From Camellia lanceoleosa (taxonomy: Eukaryota > Streptophyta > Magnoliopsida > Ericales > Theaceae): a DNA stretch of 64,000 nt. Positions 11,590 through 22,000 of this stretch are shown piece by piece. The first letter of the stretch is position 1. The number at the start of each line of letters is the position of its first letter. A program made the position numbers and the translations under genes. Under the pieces are notes generated by a model. That model worked only from the letters and a program-made list of their open reading frames with translations, had not been told where the DNA came from and did no database searches. Location: the NCBI GenBank assembly GCA_025200525.1, contig JANUSC010000367.1, forward strand, positions 1 to 64,000, written 5' to 3'.

Positions 11590-12674
11590 CAACAAAAAAT
11601 GGTCAAAATGACAAACTAAGGGCACGATTGAGTTGGGTCCTCTGTCTTCCCCCGTTAATATCCTTCCCAATAGGGCGCTCTATCCGCCAGAAGGAATAGC
11701 CGTGAGCTAACAGCGTTGGATGTGAACCCGCGACTTCCTATTCATCTGTCATTCACCCTGGGGAGGGACTAAAAAAATGAGAGAATAAAGAATAGAGAGG
11801 TGTAAGCTGAGAGAAAAGTGAGAAGAAGGTCTTGTAAAAAAAGAGAAGCAAGCTCGAGGGCAGTGTGCGAGAATCTAAATCGAGAGAGGTGGAAATCTGC
11901 GGAAGAATTGGCTCCTCAAGATCTTTTGTTTTCAAACACGTCCGTGTCGTGTCTTTTGGTTTATTAGTCTCAACTTAGTTTTGAGTCTTTTTAAGTGTGT
12001 CTCGTTGTGTTTTAGATCGTGTGCCTTTTACTTTCTACTTGAGTTCTCGGTGGTGTCGGTTGTAGGCTCGATACCCAAGTTAAAAAAAACTCTCTCTTTA
12101 CCTCAAAAATAAATGCGTACTTTCGAGAATCTTTGTCTTTCTCTACATCCGTGCAAAGCAAAGAAGGAAAAATTTGGAACATCTGAATGTGTTTCAAGCT
12201 TGCAAGTGTCGGTTTGTGGCTGTCTCATCAGTTAGGGCTATCTATTGAGTTTCTTTGTGTGCGAGAATGAACCAAATCTTGAGTAGCAGGCTAAATGCGA
12301 TCGATCCCCAGCAGTTAGTCCTCGGTATGGGTTGTATGTTGGGATGGAGCAATGGTTTGTATGAGTTTTTTTGTTGTTTAGTTGGTTGGTTATTTGATTA
12401 TTACAGTGCAAGTGTTCAATTGTCAGACAACAGACCAATGTCATTTACATTTGAGGTGTAATATGATGCAATGCGGTCTGGATATGAAATATCTGAGCAT
12501 ATACAAATGTAACATTCTTTTCAAACAAAGTTTGTTCCATTTCATATCATCTTTGTCAAGTACATAATTTGAGAAAAGCAAAAACACACTGCGGCGATAC
12601 ATAATACTCTATCTATCAAAAAGAAAAGTACAAGAAAAGAAATAAAAGAAAAAGCGATAAAATCATCATCATCG
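11590..12674. other. Internal stretch, nothing recognised
   Basis: AT-rich sequence between the poly-A tract and the 3' end of the antisense PMD-like gene. Part of it may be 3' flank or trailer of that gene. No protein motif or RNA gene is supported. A tRNA-like fragment near 11690-11735 was considered and rejected. Confidence 0.4.
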
Positions 12675-12837
12675 GTGATGGGCCCCATGCCTGAGGTCGA
12701 GTCCTCGCCCTCTTCACAGGCTGGGCTCGTGGCTGCTCCCCACATGACCACGTCCTCTAGTCTGAGGAATATCCTGCCATCCAGTAGAGAGGAGGCCCAG
12801 TGGCAGCGCCGCCCTTTGGAGGGATCGGGAAAGGAGG
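12675..12837 (-). pseudogene. PMD-like gene, possible last exon with acidic tail
   Basis: A candidate acceptor TTTTCAG at 12838-12844 precedes a frame that includes ACEEGEDSTSGMGPITDDDD, an acidic C-terminal-like tail. No family match is visible, so its membership in the gene is inferred from position and splice signal only. The reading frame runs on past 12660 without a stop there. Confidence 0.35.
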
Positions 12838-12867
12838 CTGAAAATATAAGAACAAACACATCGAGGG

Positions 12868-13060
12868 AAGGCGTGGCGGTTTATCGGTATAGAATCACGA
12901 TGTATATGAGTGCAGTGTGTGAATGCGTGGCGGTTTATCGATATAGAATCACGATGTGTATGAGTGCGATTGTGTGAATCTAAGTGGCGATTTATCGGTG
13001 CAAGATCACGATGTATGAATACGGTGTATAAGCGTGGCGATTCATCGATTCTTGTGCGGT
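12868..13060. repeat. ~55-bp tandem repeat inside a PMD-gene intron
   Basis: GCGTGGCGGTTTATCGGTAT and AGAATCACGATGTATATGAG recur with small changes near 12870, 12925, 12981 and 13033. That is about 3.5 units of roughly 55 bp, between the last two candidate exons. Confidence 0.8.
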
Positions 13061-13287
13061 ATAGCGGTTATGCGAAAGCAGTATGATTTGAGGCGTAGTC
13101 GATAGAACATACCGGCAAGCCGTAGACCAAAGCGTCGAAGTCATTGCGGCATCCCCATCGAGGCGTTGACTCCTGGTAGCGGGTATACTCGGAGAAGCAC
13201 GCAAAGTATTAAATATATCGGTGATACGTGGGATATCTGAATGAACTGAAATAACAATGCAAGATGCAGAAATAAAGTAATACATAC

Positions 13288-13836
13288 CGGAGGCAAGTCA
13301 GGAATACCGGCCAACTCATGGCCAGCCGGAGGAGGAGCAAAAGGGATCTGGTAGGTCTCCCCACTCTGCCCCCTATAAGTCAACATAGTAGGCAAAGCGG
13401 GCCAGCCCATCCCTCGTCCCCTCTGCACTCCCCTCCTGCCGCGAGCTCGAGCCCTCTGCGACGATCCCACTCCTGCTCCTGCCTCTGCAGACGTGGCCTT
13501 CGTGGGTCTCGCCAGATCGACGGCTCGGGGAGCCCGCTCAGGCATCAAGAAGGTCGGGGCGTACTCTGAGTAATCGCCCTTGCCCCTGCCGGCACCTACG
13601 TCCACGGCCCAGCCAAGGGTGTAATCCTCCATCTGCTGAAAGCTGTATCCCTCAGTCTCTCTCATACGCTCGGGAGGATGGATCGGGACTATCTGCTCCG
13701 GCAACCCTAAGTGCAGCGTGTAAACGCTCACCAGTACCGGGCACCAATGGGCCCTCGAGAATCGGTAGCCTTGAGGTCTCGATGGCGCGGCATACCGCTC
13801 TCGTATCACGCCGGTAGTGGAGCCCAGTGCGGGTGA
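13288..13836 (-). pseudogene. PMD-like gene, distal exon
   Basis: It begins after a strong acceptor, TTTCATTTCAG, at 13837 and ends at CTCCG|GTATG (13288/13287). It contains GLPEQIVPIHPPERMRETEG and then FQQMEDYTLGW, followed by a low-complexity Arg/Gly/Ala segment with GSSQRARARGRRGVQRGRG. The first part and the later part are in different frames, so one frameshift lies within about 13700-13780. Confidence 0.6.
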
Positions 13837-13919
13837 CTGAAATGAAATACATTTGATTATCTCTTGATATAGAAATGTCGCTTGGAAGCAAAGCTTAAGC
13901 GACTGTAAGTAAAACATAC

Positions 13920-14092
13920 CTCGGTGGGGGTGATGGTGTCGAAAAGCGGCGGAAGAAGCTAAAAGTGTCCGGGGCCTCGGGACGCATAAGCCCGTCGTGG
14001 CGGCGAAGGGGGCGACGGAGGGTCTCCGTCTCGTCTTGGCTCTAGCACAGGAAAGTAGGCGTACACCCACGGCCAAAAGCAGGCGTCGAACA
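13920..14092 (-). pseudogene. PMD-like gene, WPWVYAYFP exon
   Basis: FWPWVYAYFPVLEPR is read at about 14079-14035. A W-x-x-WVY-x-YFP segment is a common C-terminal hallmark of the PMD. A frameshift later in the exon separates it from a RPEAPDTFSFFRR-like stretch and from DTITPTE before the donor CACCGAG|GTATGT at 13920/13919. Confidence 0.6.
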
Positions 14093-14302
14093 TTTATCGA
14101 AAAGCGAATCTGAGAATAAGCGAAATAAGCGCCGTGTGTTGTGCGATGTATTGAGTAGAGTGTCTGATGTGAGCGATGTCGGTCGATTATAAAGCGAAAT
14201 ATGTGTTGTGCCGTGTATGCGATATCTGAGACTACGATTATTATGCGATGTGCGAGAATCTGAAAGTACAAGCGAAATGTAAGCGAGAGAAGAGCGTACC
14301 TC

Positions 14303-14935
14303 CGGGCTCGCGATAGCCTCTAACGGTATCCTTTGCCACGGCGAGCTCATATAGCAAGTAAGGGGTGGCCAAAGCGCGCCTCCCGATCATATTGCACAAT
14401 CCTCTCGACATCCACCATGGCGAAGCAAGCGAGGCCTTGTGTTCGCCCGATCGGCAAGCGGTGGTCCCAGCAAGAACATAAAGCCGCGTGCATATCTCTC
14501 GGCGGCCTCTGGGTCGCCGGGCTGCGTCTACGGCATAGTGCACTTTCAGCTGTACCTCGAACCGGGAGTAGCGGGCCGAACCTGGGCGAACAAGTGGCGG
14601 CGCCTCGCCAAGCAAGTGAATCGGCGGCAATCCACTCGTCCGTATGCATGTCGAAGGGATCGGATCACCCCCACCGTCTTGGGTGAGCATCGAAAGTCGT
14701 AAGGGGTCATCGTCATGTCCCCGGTCGTGATAAGTGGAGCGAATCGGTGGTGTCCCACCACCTCTCTGCCGAGCGGCAAGAAGAGGTCTCTGACGAGCAC
14801 GGAGAGTCCCTGCGAAGGTGCCAGGCCCGATCTAATCTTAACGGCGTCGAGGCGGCTCGGCGTACCAATCGCGGCGGTGGCGTTCCCATACCCCGGAGTA
14901 TAGAGTCTCCTATAGTCAAGAAATTGCAAAGCCAT
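14303..14935 (-). pseudogene. PMD-like gene, main domain exon
   Basis: The core of the plant mobile domain. FLDYRRLYTPGYGN lies near 14920-14880. AERWWDTTDSLHLS is at about 14769-14728 in one frame and TTGDMTMTPYDF follows at about 14728-14693 in another, so a frame change falls exactly between two adjacent hallmarks. MHTDEW is at 14649-14632, REICTRLYVLAGTT at about 14501-14460 in a third frame, and VERIVQYD at about 14409-14386. The exon ends GAGCCCGGAG|GTACGC. The left edge is uncertain because I see no clean acceptor. Confidence 0.65.
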
Positions 14936-14944
14936 ATGAAGATA

Positions 14945-15400
14945 TCACGGTCGGTACAAATCGGTATCGTCTTGATTTTTAAAATTCAAACAAAAAAGGG
15001 TCTTGGGTGTATTTCTGATGAACTACAAGCGCGTGATCGTCGGTGTGTTTTGAGTGGTGCGATGTAAATATGGTGCGTGTGTCACGTTTCTCGAGATGCA
15101 AGCAAATGTCGGGTTTCGATTATCTGCGGTGGACTACGGCTTTGTGATGTGTCGATATGTTTGTGAGGGCAACATCTGGACATGGTGCATGTGTGCACAT
15201 TTTTGATTCAAGCGGAATGTCGGGTTATAGTGCGCCTACGGTGGATTACAGCGTATGATGTTCTGATGTGTCTATGTGATCGATATAAATCTAGCATGTG
15301 TGCGGTTTTGATTCAAACAAATAGGGTATTGGTGAGTTTGCGATGAAATCACGATGTGCGTGTGTTTGGGTAATTGAGATAGTGCGGTGTGTGTGCATGT
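14945..15400. repeat. ~112-bp degenerate tandem repeat in the first PMD-gene intron
   Basis: TGGTGCGTGTGTCAC at 15071 recurs as TGGTGCATGTGTGCAC at 15183 and as a weaker copy near 15293. Each is followed by a TTGATTCAA-like segment, a TCGGGTT segment, and GCGGTGGACTACGG or ACGGTGGATTACAG. A further weak copy lies near 14950-15060. Confidence 0.65.
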
Positions 15401-15551
15401 GTCGGTCCTCGTCGTCGGCGGATGTCAGTTGTGAAGTTGTCTGCAATCAACTTCTGATGCGGTGCTCGAACTAAGCAGTTAATGGGTTCAGTTAGCTACG
15501 GCAGTTGGCAGGAAATCCTACATTGCAGAAAATAAAAGACGAGAATGTTAC

Positions 15552-15722
15552 CTCGGCGGCGCCAAAAGACAAGTGGGAGGCCGGCTCATGGCGAAAGCTC
15601 GGATCCAAAAGCCTGTCGGCGCGGAAATGGCGAATCCATCGGTGTGCTGCGTGGATGGCGGCGATAGGTCGCCCGGATCGAGCAGGCGCTTCGCTCAGCG
15701 GGAGGCTTCGACCGGGGTCCAT
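15552..15722 (-). pseudogene. PMD-like gene, candidate first exon
   Basis: An ATG at 15722 (minus strand) opens MDPGRSLPLSEAPARSGRP and runs to a donor-like GAG|GTAACATT at 15552/15551. Many PMD proteins start with an M-D-P-G-like segment, which is why I prefer this start over the out-of-frame ATG at 15727. The rest of the exon has no motif I can place, possibly because of a frameshift. Confidence 0.4.
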
Positions 15723-16081
15723 CTCATGGTGGGAGTCCGGAAACATGTGGAACATCGTCACCATGGGTAGTGGTGGTGAAAAAATGGCGGAAGATGGCAA
15801 ATGGGCGGAATGTGAAAAGTCAATTGGGAAAGTCAACCAGGCGGACGAAATGGCGGAAGGCGGAGACAAAATACGGGAATGTAGAGAATATCAAGGGAAC
15901 AAGTCGAAAAGGTGGAAAGCGAAAAGTGCCGAAGCGAAGTTTTGTTCGATCGAAAATGTCAAAGCGAAGAATATCGCGAATCAGAGCCAGCAGATTGTAA
16001 TAGCGAAGAAATCGGCGAAAAATCAAAGGAAAAACACTCTAGAGAGAGGAGGAGAGTTTTGATTGGAAGAAAAGTGAGAAA

Positions 16082-16109
16082 ATAGGGTTTAAAACCCTAT
16101 GTTATAAAG
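16082..16109 (-). promoter_or_regulatory. Candidate TATA box and telo-box palindrome of the PMD-like gene
   Basis: On the minus strand CTTTATAA (16109-16102) lies about 380 bp upstream of the proposed ATG. It is followed by a 19-bp near-perfect palindrome at 16082-16100 with ATAGGGTTT and AAACCCTAT arms, and then by a CT-rich leader near 16030-16060. AAACCCTA matches plant telo-box elements found near transcription starts. A promoter here is plausible but rests on sequence appearance alone. Confidence 0.4.
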
Positions 16110-16590
16110 CAGTGAAATCGCGATTCGCCCCGATCGGGCATTTTACGCGGTCGGCACCTTTTGTGCCGGTCGGCACTATTGTGCCGATAGATGAGTTTAT
16201 GCACCGGTGGTGCCGGTGACCACCCACCCGGCGGTGGTGCTCCAAGGATGTTTTAGGCAAATTGAGGTCTTGGGTCTCTATAGATCAATAAAGTACAAGA
16301 AAATGCATCCCGATCTTTGAGCAAACCTCCGTTTGACTTGGACCGTCTCTCTTTTGTGTGTGGCGCTCAAATTCAAGCAAGATTGTATCCTTTTGTATCC
16401 TTTGTCTTTTAGAAGATTCAAAAGCTACCGTGTCGCGTTGCATGCATCCGTCACTTTGTCTAGTCTTGACGCGGCGTCATTTTGCCGTCCTCTGCGACTT
16501 GCATCTTTTTGTATTTTATGCGGCAGCGTGTCACACTTGCATCATTTTGTACTTTGTGTTGCAAACATGTATGCACTTAGTATGCATTTC
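16110..16590. other. Stretch with LTR-like GTGCCGG motifs
   Basis: The part near 16140-16235 repeats the TGTGCCGGTCGGCAC-type motif also found in the LTRs, followed by CCGGTGGTGCCGGTGACC. The remainder to 16590 is CAT- and TTTTG-rich and leads into the 42-bp minisatellite. No gene is supported. Confidence 0.55.
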
Positions 16591-17040
16591 ATGTTCGCGT
16601 GAGGTGTGCCACCTCGCGTGCTTCATTGCATTTCATGTTTGCGTGGTGTGCCACCTCCGTGCTTCATTGCATTTCATGTTACGTGAGGTGTGCCACCTCG
16701 TGCTTCATTGCATTTCATGTTGGCGTGAGGTGTGCCACCTCCGTGCTTCATTGCATTTCATATTGGCGTGAGGTGTGCCACCTCCGTGTTTCATGCATTT
16801 CATGTTCGCGTGAGGTGTGCCACCTCCGTGTTTCATTTGCATTTCATGTTCACGTGAGGTGTGCCACCTCCGTGCTTCATTTCATTTCATATTCACGTAG
16901 GTGTGCCACCTCCGTGTTTCATTTTTCATTGCATTTCAATTCACCACGGTATGCCACCTCATGTTTCATTCATTTGCATTCATTTCAATTGGCGTGAGGT
17001 GTACCACCACAGCGTTTCGTCGCATTACCTTTCAAATCAT
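16591..17040. repeat. 42-bp minisatellite, about ten copies
   Basis: GAGGTGTGCCACCTC starts units at about 16601, 16643, 16685, 16727, 16770, 16812, 16856, 16898, 16946 and 16996. Spacing is 42 bp for most units and 48-50 bp for the last two. The rest of each unit is CGTGCTTCATTGCATTTCAT. Each unit carries the inverted repeat GAGGTG...CACCTC. Confidence 0.92.
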
Positions 17041-17103
17041 ATGAGGTGTAATCGCCTCATTTGCCTCATTGCATTATTGCGCTCTATTTTGCGCGCATCA
17101 CAG

Positions 17104-17605
17104 TGCAGCGAGACCTTAACCACGCCCGGCCTAGGAGACCTTAAATCCTCGGGAGGTGCAAGACCTTCGGTGCACTAAAGTTGCCCCTCATCGCATTTGG
17201 CATGCATTTCATCGCGCCGTTTGGCGCACCCCCATTGCACTTCATTTTCCATCCTTTGAGGCATGCGTACCTCATTGCACTCCATTTTCCATCTTTTGAG
17301 ACACGCACGTCTCATTAATTGCATCCTGGCGTGCCTCATTACTGACGTACTCACTTAGAGTGTTGTGTAATCATTGTTCCACGGTCTGGCGAGACTTTAA
17401 ACACGCACGGTCTAGGAAACCTTAAATCCTCGGGGGGTGCAAAACCTTCGGTAAAAGGTGCACCTCATTGCATTTTGCATACATTCCATAGCGTTGTTTT
17501 GCGCATCTCATCGTTGCCCCGTCTGGTCTGGCGAGACCTTAAACACGCACGGTCTAGGAGACCTTAAATCCTCTGAAGGTGCAATTCCTTCGGTGTTTGT
17601 CGTGC
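17104..17605. repeat. Three dispersed copies of a ~65-bp unit
   Basis: GCGAGACCTTAA, TCTAGGAGACCTTAAATCCT and a GGTGCAA...CCTTCGGT end occur in order near 17108-17175, 17389-17452 and 17530-17600. The stretches between them are degenerate CATTGCATTT-rich repeats with GAGGCATGC/CCTC and GAGACACGC/GTCTC short inverted repeats. Confidence 0.8.
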
Positions 17606-19086
17606 GAAACGACTTTCGGTGGTCTGGTAAAGCCACCGTGCGTGTTCTTGATGAGTTCCTAGGAGACCAATGGGGCGGTGAAAACTAAGTTTAAGCGGCT
17701 TATGCCTGAAGCATGAGGTTAATTTCGAGACTAAAAGTCTGGTTTAAATACCGGGGGTGTACCCTCGGCGAAATACGTATGGAAGCCCCATAGGTTGGCG
17801 GTATGTTTGCGCCTCAGTACGGATCTTGAACCAACCTAGTATATCACCCCGTTGGTAGAATAGGGAAAACTGCAATCGCAGCCATTGCATCAACATGCAT
17901 CCCACGCATTCATTTGTAAATATTGCATATGTCATGCATTTCAAAAACAAAAAAAACATGCATCTCATGCATCATTAATACTATTGCATATGTCATGCAT
18001 TTCAAAACAAAAACAAAACAAAACATGCATATGTCGTGCATCACCATTATAGTATAGTGCATATATCATGCGTTTTCTGTAAATATCCATTTCTATTGCA
18101 TGGTAGTTGCATGCATTCACCGCATCATCTTCCATCTATGGCTTGCGCCTTCCCTTGTTGAGCTTGGTCTGGTATGTGCCCTTACTTTTCACGTTGAAGC
18201 ACGGTTCATGTGTATCGCGCCTATTCCTTGATGAACTTGGTTTGAGGTTGCGGCACCTTTTCTGCATTAAACATGGCTTGTACGTGTGCATGCCTTTCCT
18301 AGGCAAAATACGGTTTGGCCCGCATGCCATATCCATTTGTATCCATTTCCATTACATTGTAGTGTAGTCATTGCGTCCGGCATTAGGATCACTATTCTCA
18401 CCCCAGCGGGTCGTTTCCCCACTTATGTCATCCCACCCAATACTTGTTCTTGTGTCCGTGCGAAGTACTCATAGATCAGACATCGTTCTATGGGAGACGG
18501 ACTTGTCACCTCCATCAATCTATTTGACATTTGTGTGGTTTCGAACCTCTCCGGTTTGAATCATGATTCAATTGCCCTGCATGTAGTTTGCCTTGCATAC
18601 AGTTTCGATTGCATTGCACTATCATTTGCATTATTCATACATTTTGTATATATTGCATATCATCTTGCATTCATTTTACATGACATGCATATTGCTAACA
18701 ATATTGTACTTGTTAAGTTTGTTTTCTTCTGAGCCGCGATATTGTATGTCTGGCTCATTTGAGGCGGTGCAACGGACGAGCCGCAGTATTGTATCCTCCC
18801 GTGAGGCGTTTGAGAATTGCATAATTCTCTTACATCCTTCTACATGGTGGTGTAGTTTGGCATATGCTAGCTTATAAGCATGCATCGTGCTTCATTCTGA
18901 CTTTCTTTGTATGATCATAAGTTATGCCGGCTTCTTGCATTTTCTTGCATTTTGCCCTGCCTTGGCATATCTTACTTGTTTTGCATGATTGTCTAAGTCT
19001 TGACCTTGTCCAAATGGGTAAATCTCACGGGCTTTGACATTCACTCCGTCATTGTTATGACTTAGGGATTACATCAAGAGAACAGC
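17606..19086. other. Internal 3' region, repeat-rich, no gene recognised
   Basis: It contains a CATGCATTTCAAAA...CATATGTCATGCAT repeat at about 17915-18075 and long TGCAT-rich text. No protein motif is supported. A polypurine tract is expected just before the 3' LTR; only ATCAAGAGAACAGC is present, which is a weak candidate. Confidence 0.5.
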
Positions 19087-22000
19087 TGTAGACACCCATT
19101 TTTGACCGTCCTCAAGACTTGGGCGTCACCGTTGGAACACTCGGTGATTATCCATGTTTGTGTTAGTTTGGAGTTCAGGAGATGTCGGCTTGGCGCCTTG
19201 CCTCGGGACCTCGAACTCGACCGTTGTGTTTGGTTTGCACCAAACACTTGTGTTTTTTGGAAGAGGCGAGGAATGCTTTGTGAGGCATCCCCACCTTTGC
19301 TAGAGGCCATTTGAGGCTAGAGTTTCCCGGCATTTTATTGTGCCCGGCACTCTTGTGCCGGTCGGCACTAAGTTTTTAAAAATGACACTTTTGCGGTGGG
19401 ACACTTCTTGATTGCTTTATGAGATATTTTCATGCAATTTGTATGGTTTGGTTTCCCCTCCATACCGTGTATGGAGGGATGAGCTTCTTGGTGACTAAGC
19501 TTGTAAGCTTTTTGCCTATAAGAGAAGGACTTCTTCTCTTGGCTCAAGGGTTACAAAAAGTTGGAGAGATTCTAGACATTGTTTAGGAGAGACCAAGTTA
19601 CGGTTTTAGGTTTGAGTTGTACCTATTCTATATCTATCCTTCTCTTGTAAGACTAGGTGTTTTGTGCACACTATTGCACATGAACACCTAGTGTTTCCTT
19701 CTCCTTATGGCGAGGTTCTAAGGGCTGTTTTTTAAGTTCTTGATTGATTTGGAACTCAAGGGACCAAGCACAACAACCTTTGTGAAGAGGATCATCAAGG
19801 GTAAGAAACTAACTTTATTTACCCCATTTTTGCATTCCATTTTTGCTTGCTTTAAAACAGTTTTTGTGCTTAGTCCATAACACATAAAAGTTCTGTTTTA
19901 GGCCCTCTTTATTGTTCATTAAGAGTGTTTTTGTGGTTTGAGCAAGTTTGATCACTCTTAGACCTTGAAAAGGGCACTTTTGTGCTATTTTGTGAGAGAT
20001 CCGAGATTTTGGTGATAGGATCTCTTCACCACTGAAATCTTGAGGATTTCAGTGGTGAAAACTGTCTGTAAGTCTCAAAAGGGAGGCCACCCCCTCTCCT
20101 TGATATCCTTAAAAAGGGCAAGTTTTGCCTCTTGAGAGAGCACCATGTTTGAGTGTGTGTTGAGCATGTTTGGCTTGTTTTCCATGCTTATATTACTATG
20201 ATATAACATGTTTTCAAGTTGGTTTTGGTCTCCTATGCATGCTTAGTATAGTTGTCTTGTAATGCCTCTTATTGCCTTAACATATCTAGGAAGTGTGTCC
20301 CTATTTCTAGCATGTTTTAGACTTGACTTTGTGAAGCTTGTATGCTTATTTTTGCCATGGTTTAGCTCTGTCCATGATCGTTTGAGTCAATCTTGACATG
20401 CTTTGTATATCCCTTTGTATTGTAGCTTGTATGCTTCAAGTAGATGCATGTGTAGGATGCATTGCCTCCATGTTTTCAAGGGTTTGGAACCCTCTTACAT
20501 GCTATTCAGACCTTATAATGTGCTTGTATCCTTGCCTTAGTGGTCTTGTTAATGTTTAGGAGCATGTGTTGTATGCCTTGTTTTGACTTCAATGCACGCC
20601 TTTGATTTAATGACTCTTAGATGCCATCTAAGTAGCCATTTGGCTTTGTTTTGACATGCTAGAAACCTGTTTTAGGTTGATTAGTGCATGCCATGTATGC
20701 TTGTGCGAAGTGTGGTTTGATGCCCTATTGACTTGCCTTAAGCCTAGGCCATTTGCATGCTTTGTTTGGCATGCTTCATTGCATGATTTGGCATCATGTT
20801 TAACTTGAATTTCAGAGCTTTAAGTGCATACTAGTTGCCCATGTTTGGCCTCTTCAAGTATGCATGAGAGTTGCTTTTGTATGCCTAAGTCTTGAGCCTT
20901 AACACTTGCATGTGTGTGTGTGCATTTGGTCTCATTTTCTAGGCACTTTGGCCACTGATTTTAGGCCCATTTTTGAGTTGACTAATTCATGTATAAGTCC
21001 ATCCCTCTTGTGGTTGGCATGCTTGCATTATATGCTTGTTTGTATGCTTGCATAGACACATGACATCGTACATCTTGCATGCCTAGATGACATGCTTAGG
21101 TTTGCACCACATTGACATGCATGCCAAGTCTCTTGAAGTGAGTTTGATAGAGGTTTGGCACCCCTTTGTGCCTATGTGTTTTGCATGCATTTGAAAGTGA
21201 AGTTGCACTCTTGGTTCTTAGGGCCATCATGCAAGGAAATGCGATTGGTGGTCAGGAATCAAGGCACATGCCCTTGAGTCAATAACATGATAGGAAATGT
21301 GTTTGGTGCATAAATAGCTTGGATTGTATTGCCATGCTTGTTGTTTCCTCTTCTTTGTGAGTTGCGGGTTCTCTGAGATTTTGTGCCGGCAGGCACTAAA
21401 AAGTGCCGGCCGGCATCCTTTGGCGGTGATAAGCTTCATTTAGTGCGATGGCCTCATCCTTGACGGTGGTGTCCTACTACATGGTGGTGATCCCCGATGC
21501 CACAGGTAGTCCTAATATTTTGGCAATTTTAGAGGAGGAGCGGAAAAGCGAGCACACTTGCATGGCAGTGTGATTAGATGTCGAAAACCGATCCGACATG
21601 CTGCATCAGGCCCCGCCCTCATCCGGCGTTTATTGCTTTAATTAGATTAATGTCTATTTAATTAATTTAGTCAATTTGTAATATTTAATTAGCTTGCGTA
21701 GTTAATTACTGTATTATTATTTTGGTCCCTACGGTGAGGGCATAATTATAATAAGTGTGGGTGAGTGGGTGTATGTCTTCCAACCCCATTTCTTTCTCCC
21801 TTTTATTTACCGCTTACAATGGTAGATTAGGGCATACTTATTTTAGCATACCTTATGCAATGCATGCGTGCATACATGCATTTGTTTACATGCAGACTCG
21901 GTACATCATACCAAGCGCATTGTATTTTCAATTCCAAATTGAATATATGCTATCTGATCACATTTCACATGCCATGTTTAGGGTTAGCCGAGCCTACTCT

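Larger units (their letters stand above)
12675..15722 (-). pseudogene. Antisense plant mobile domain (PMD)-like gene, frameshifted
   Basis: A spliced gene on the minus strand inside the retrotransposon. Candidate exons, in gene order, are 15722-15552, about 14935-14303, about 14092-13920, 13836-13288, about 13190-13113 and 12837-about 12675. Borders look like plant splice sites: donors GTAACA, GTACGC, GTATGT and GTATG, and acceptors TTTCATTTCAG and TTTTCAG. PMD hallmarks appear in the expected order: AERWWDTTDSLHLS, then GDMTMTPYDF, then HTDEW, REICTRLYVLAGTT, VERIVQYD, FWPWVYAYFPVLEPR and RETEGYSFQQMEDYTLGW. At least four frame changes interrupt exon 2 alone, so the copy as written is non-coding unless these are sequence errors. 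PMD proteins include the nuclear MAIN/MAIL family, and PMD genes are also carried by plant transposons. Antisense placement before the 3' LTR matches the extra genes known in some Tat elements. The family call comes from motif memory. Confidence 0.68.

Noticed and set aside
11690..11735. tRNA-like text (GTGAGCTAACAGC and GTGAACCCGCGAC)
   Set aside because: On the minus strand a B-box-like segment precedes the A-box-like segment, so the order is wrong, and no cloverleaf can be drawn.
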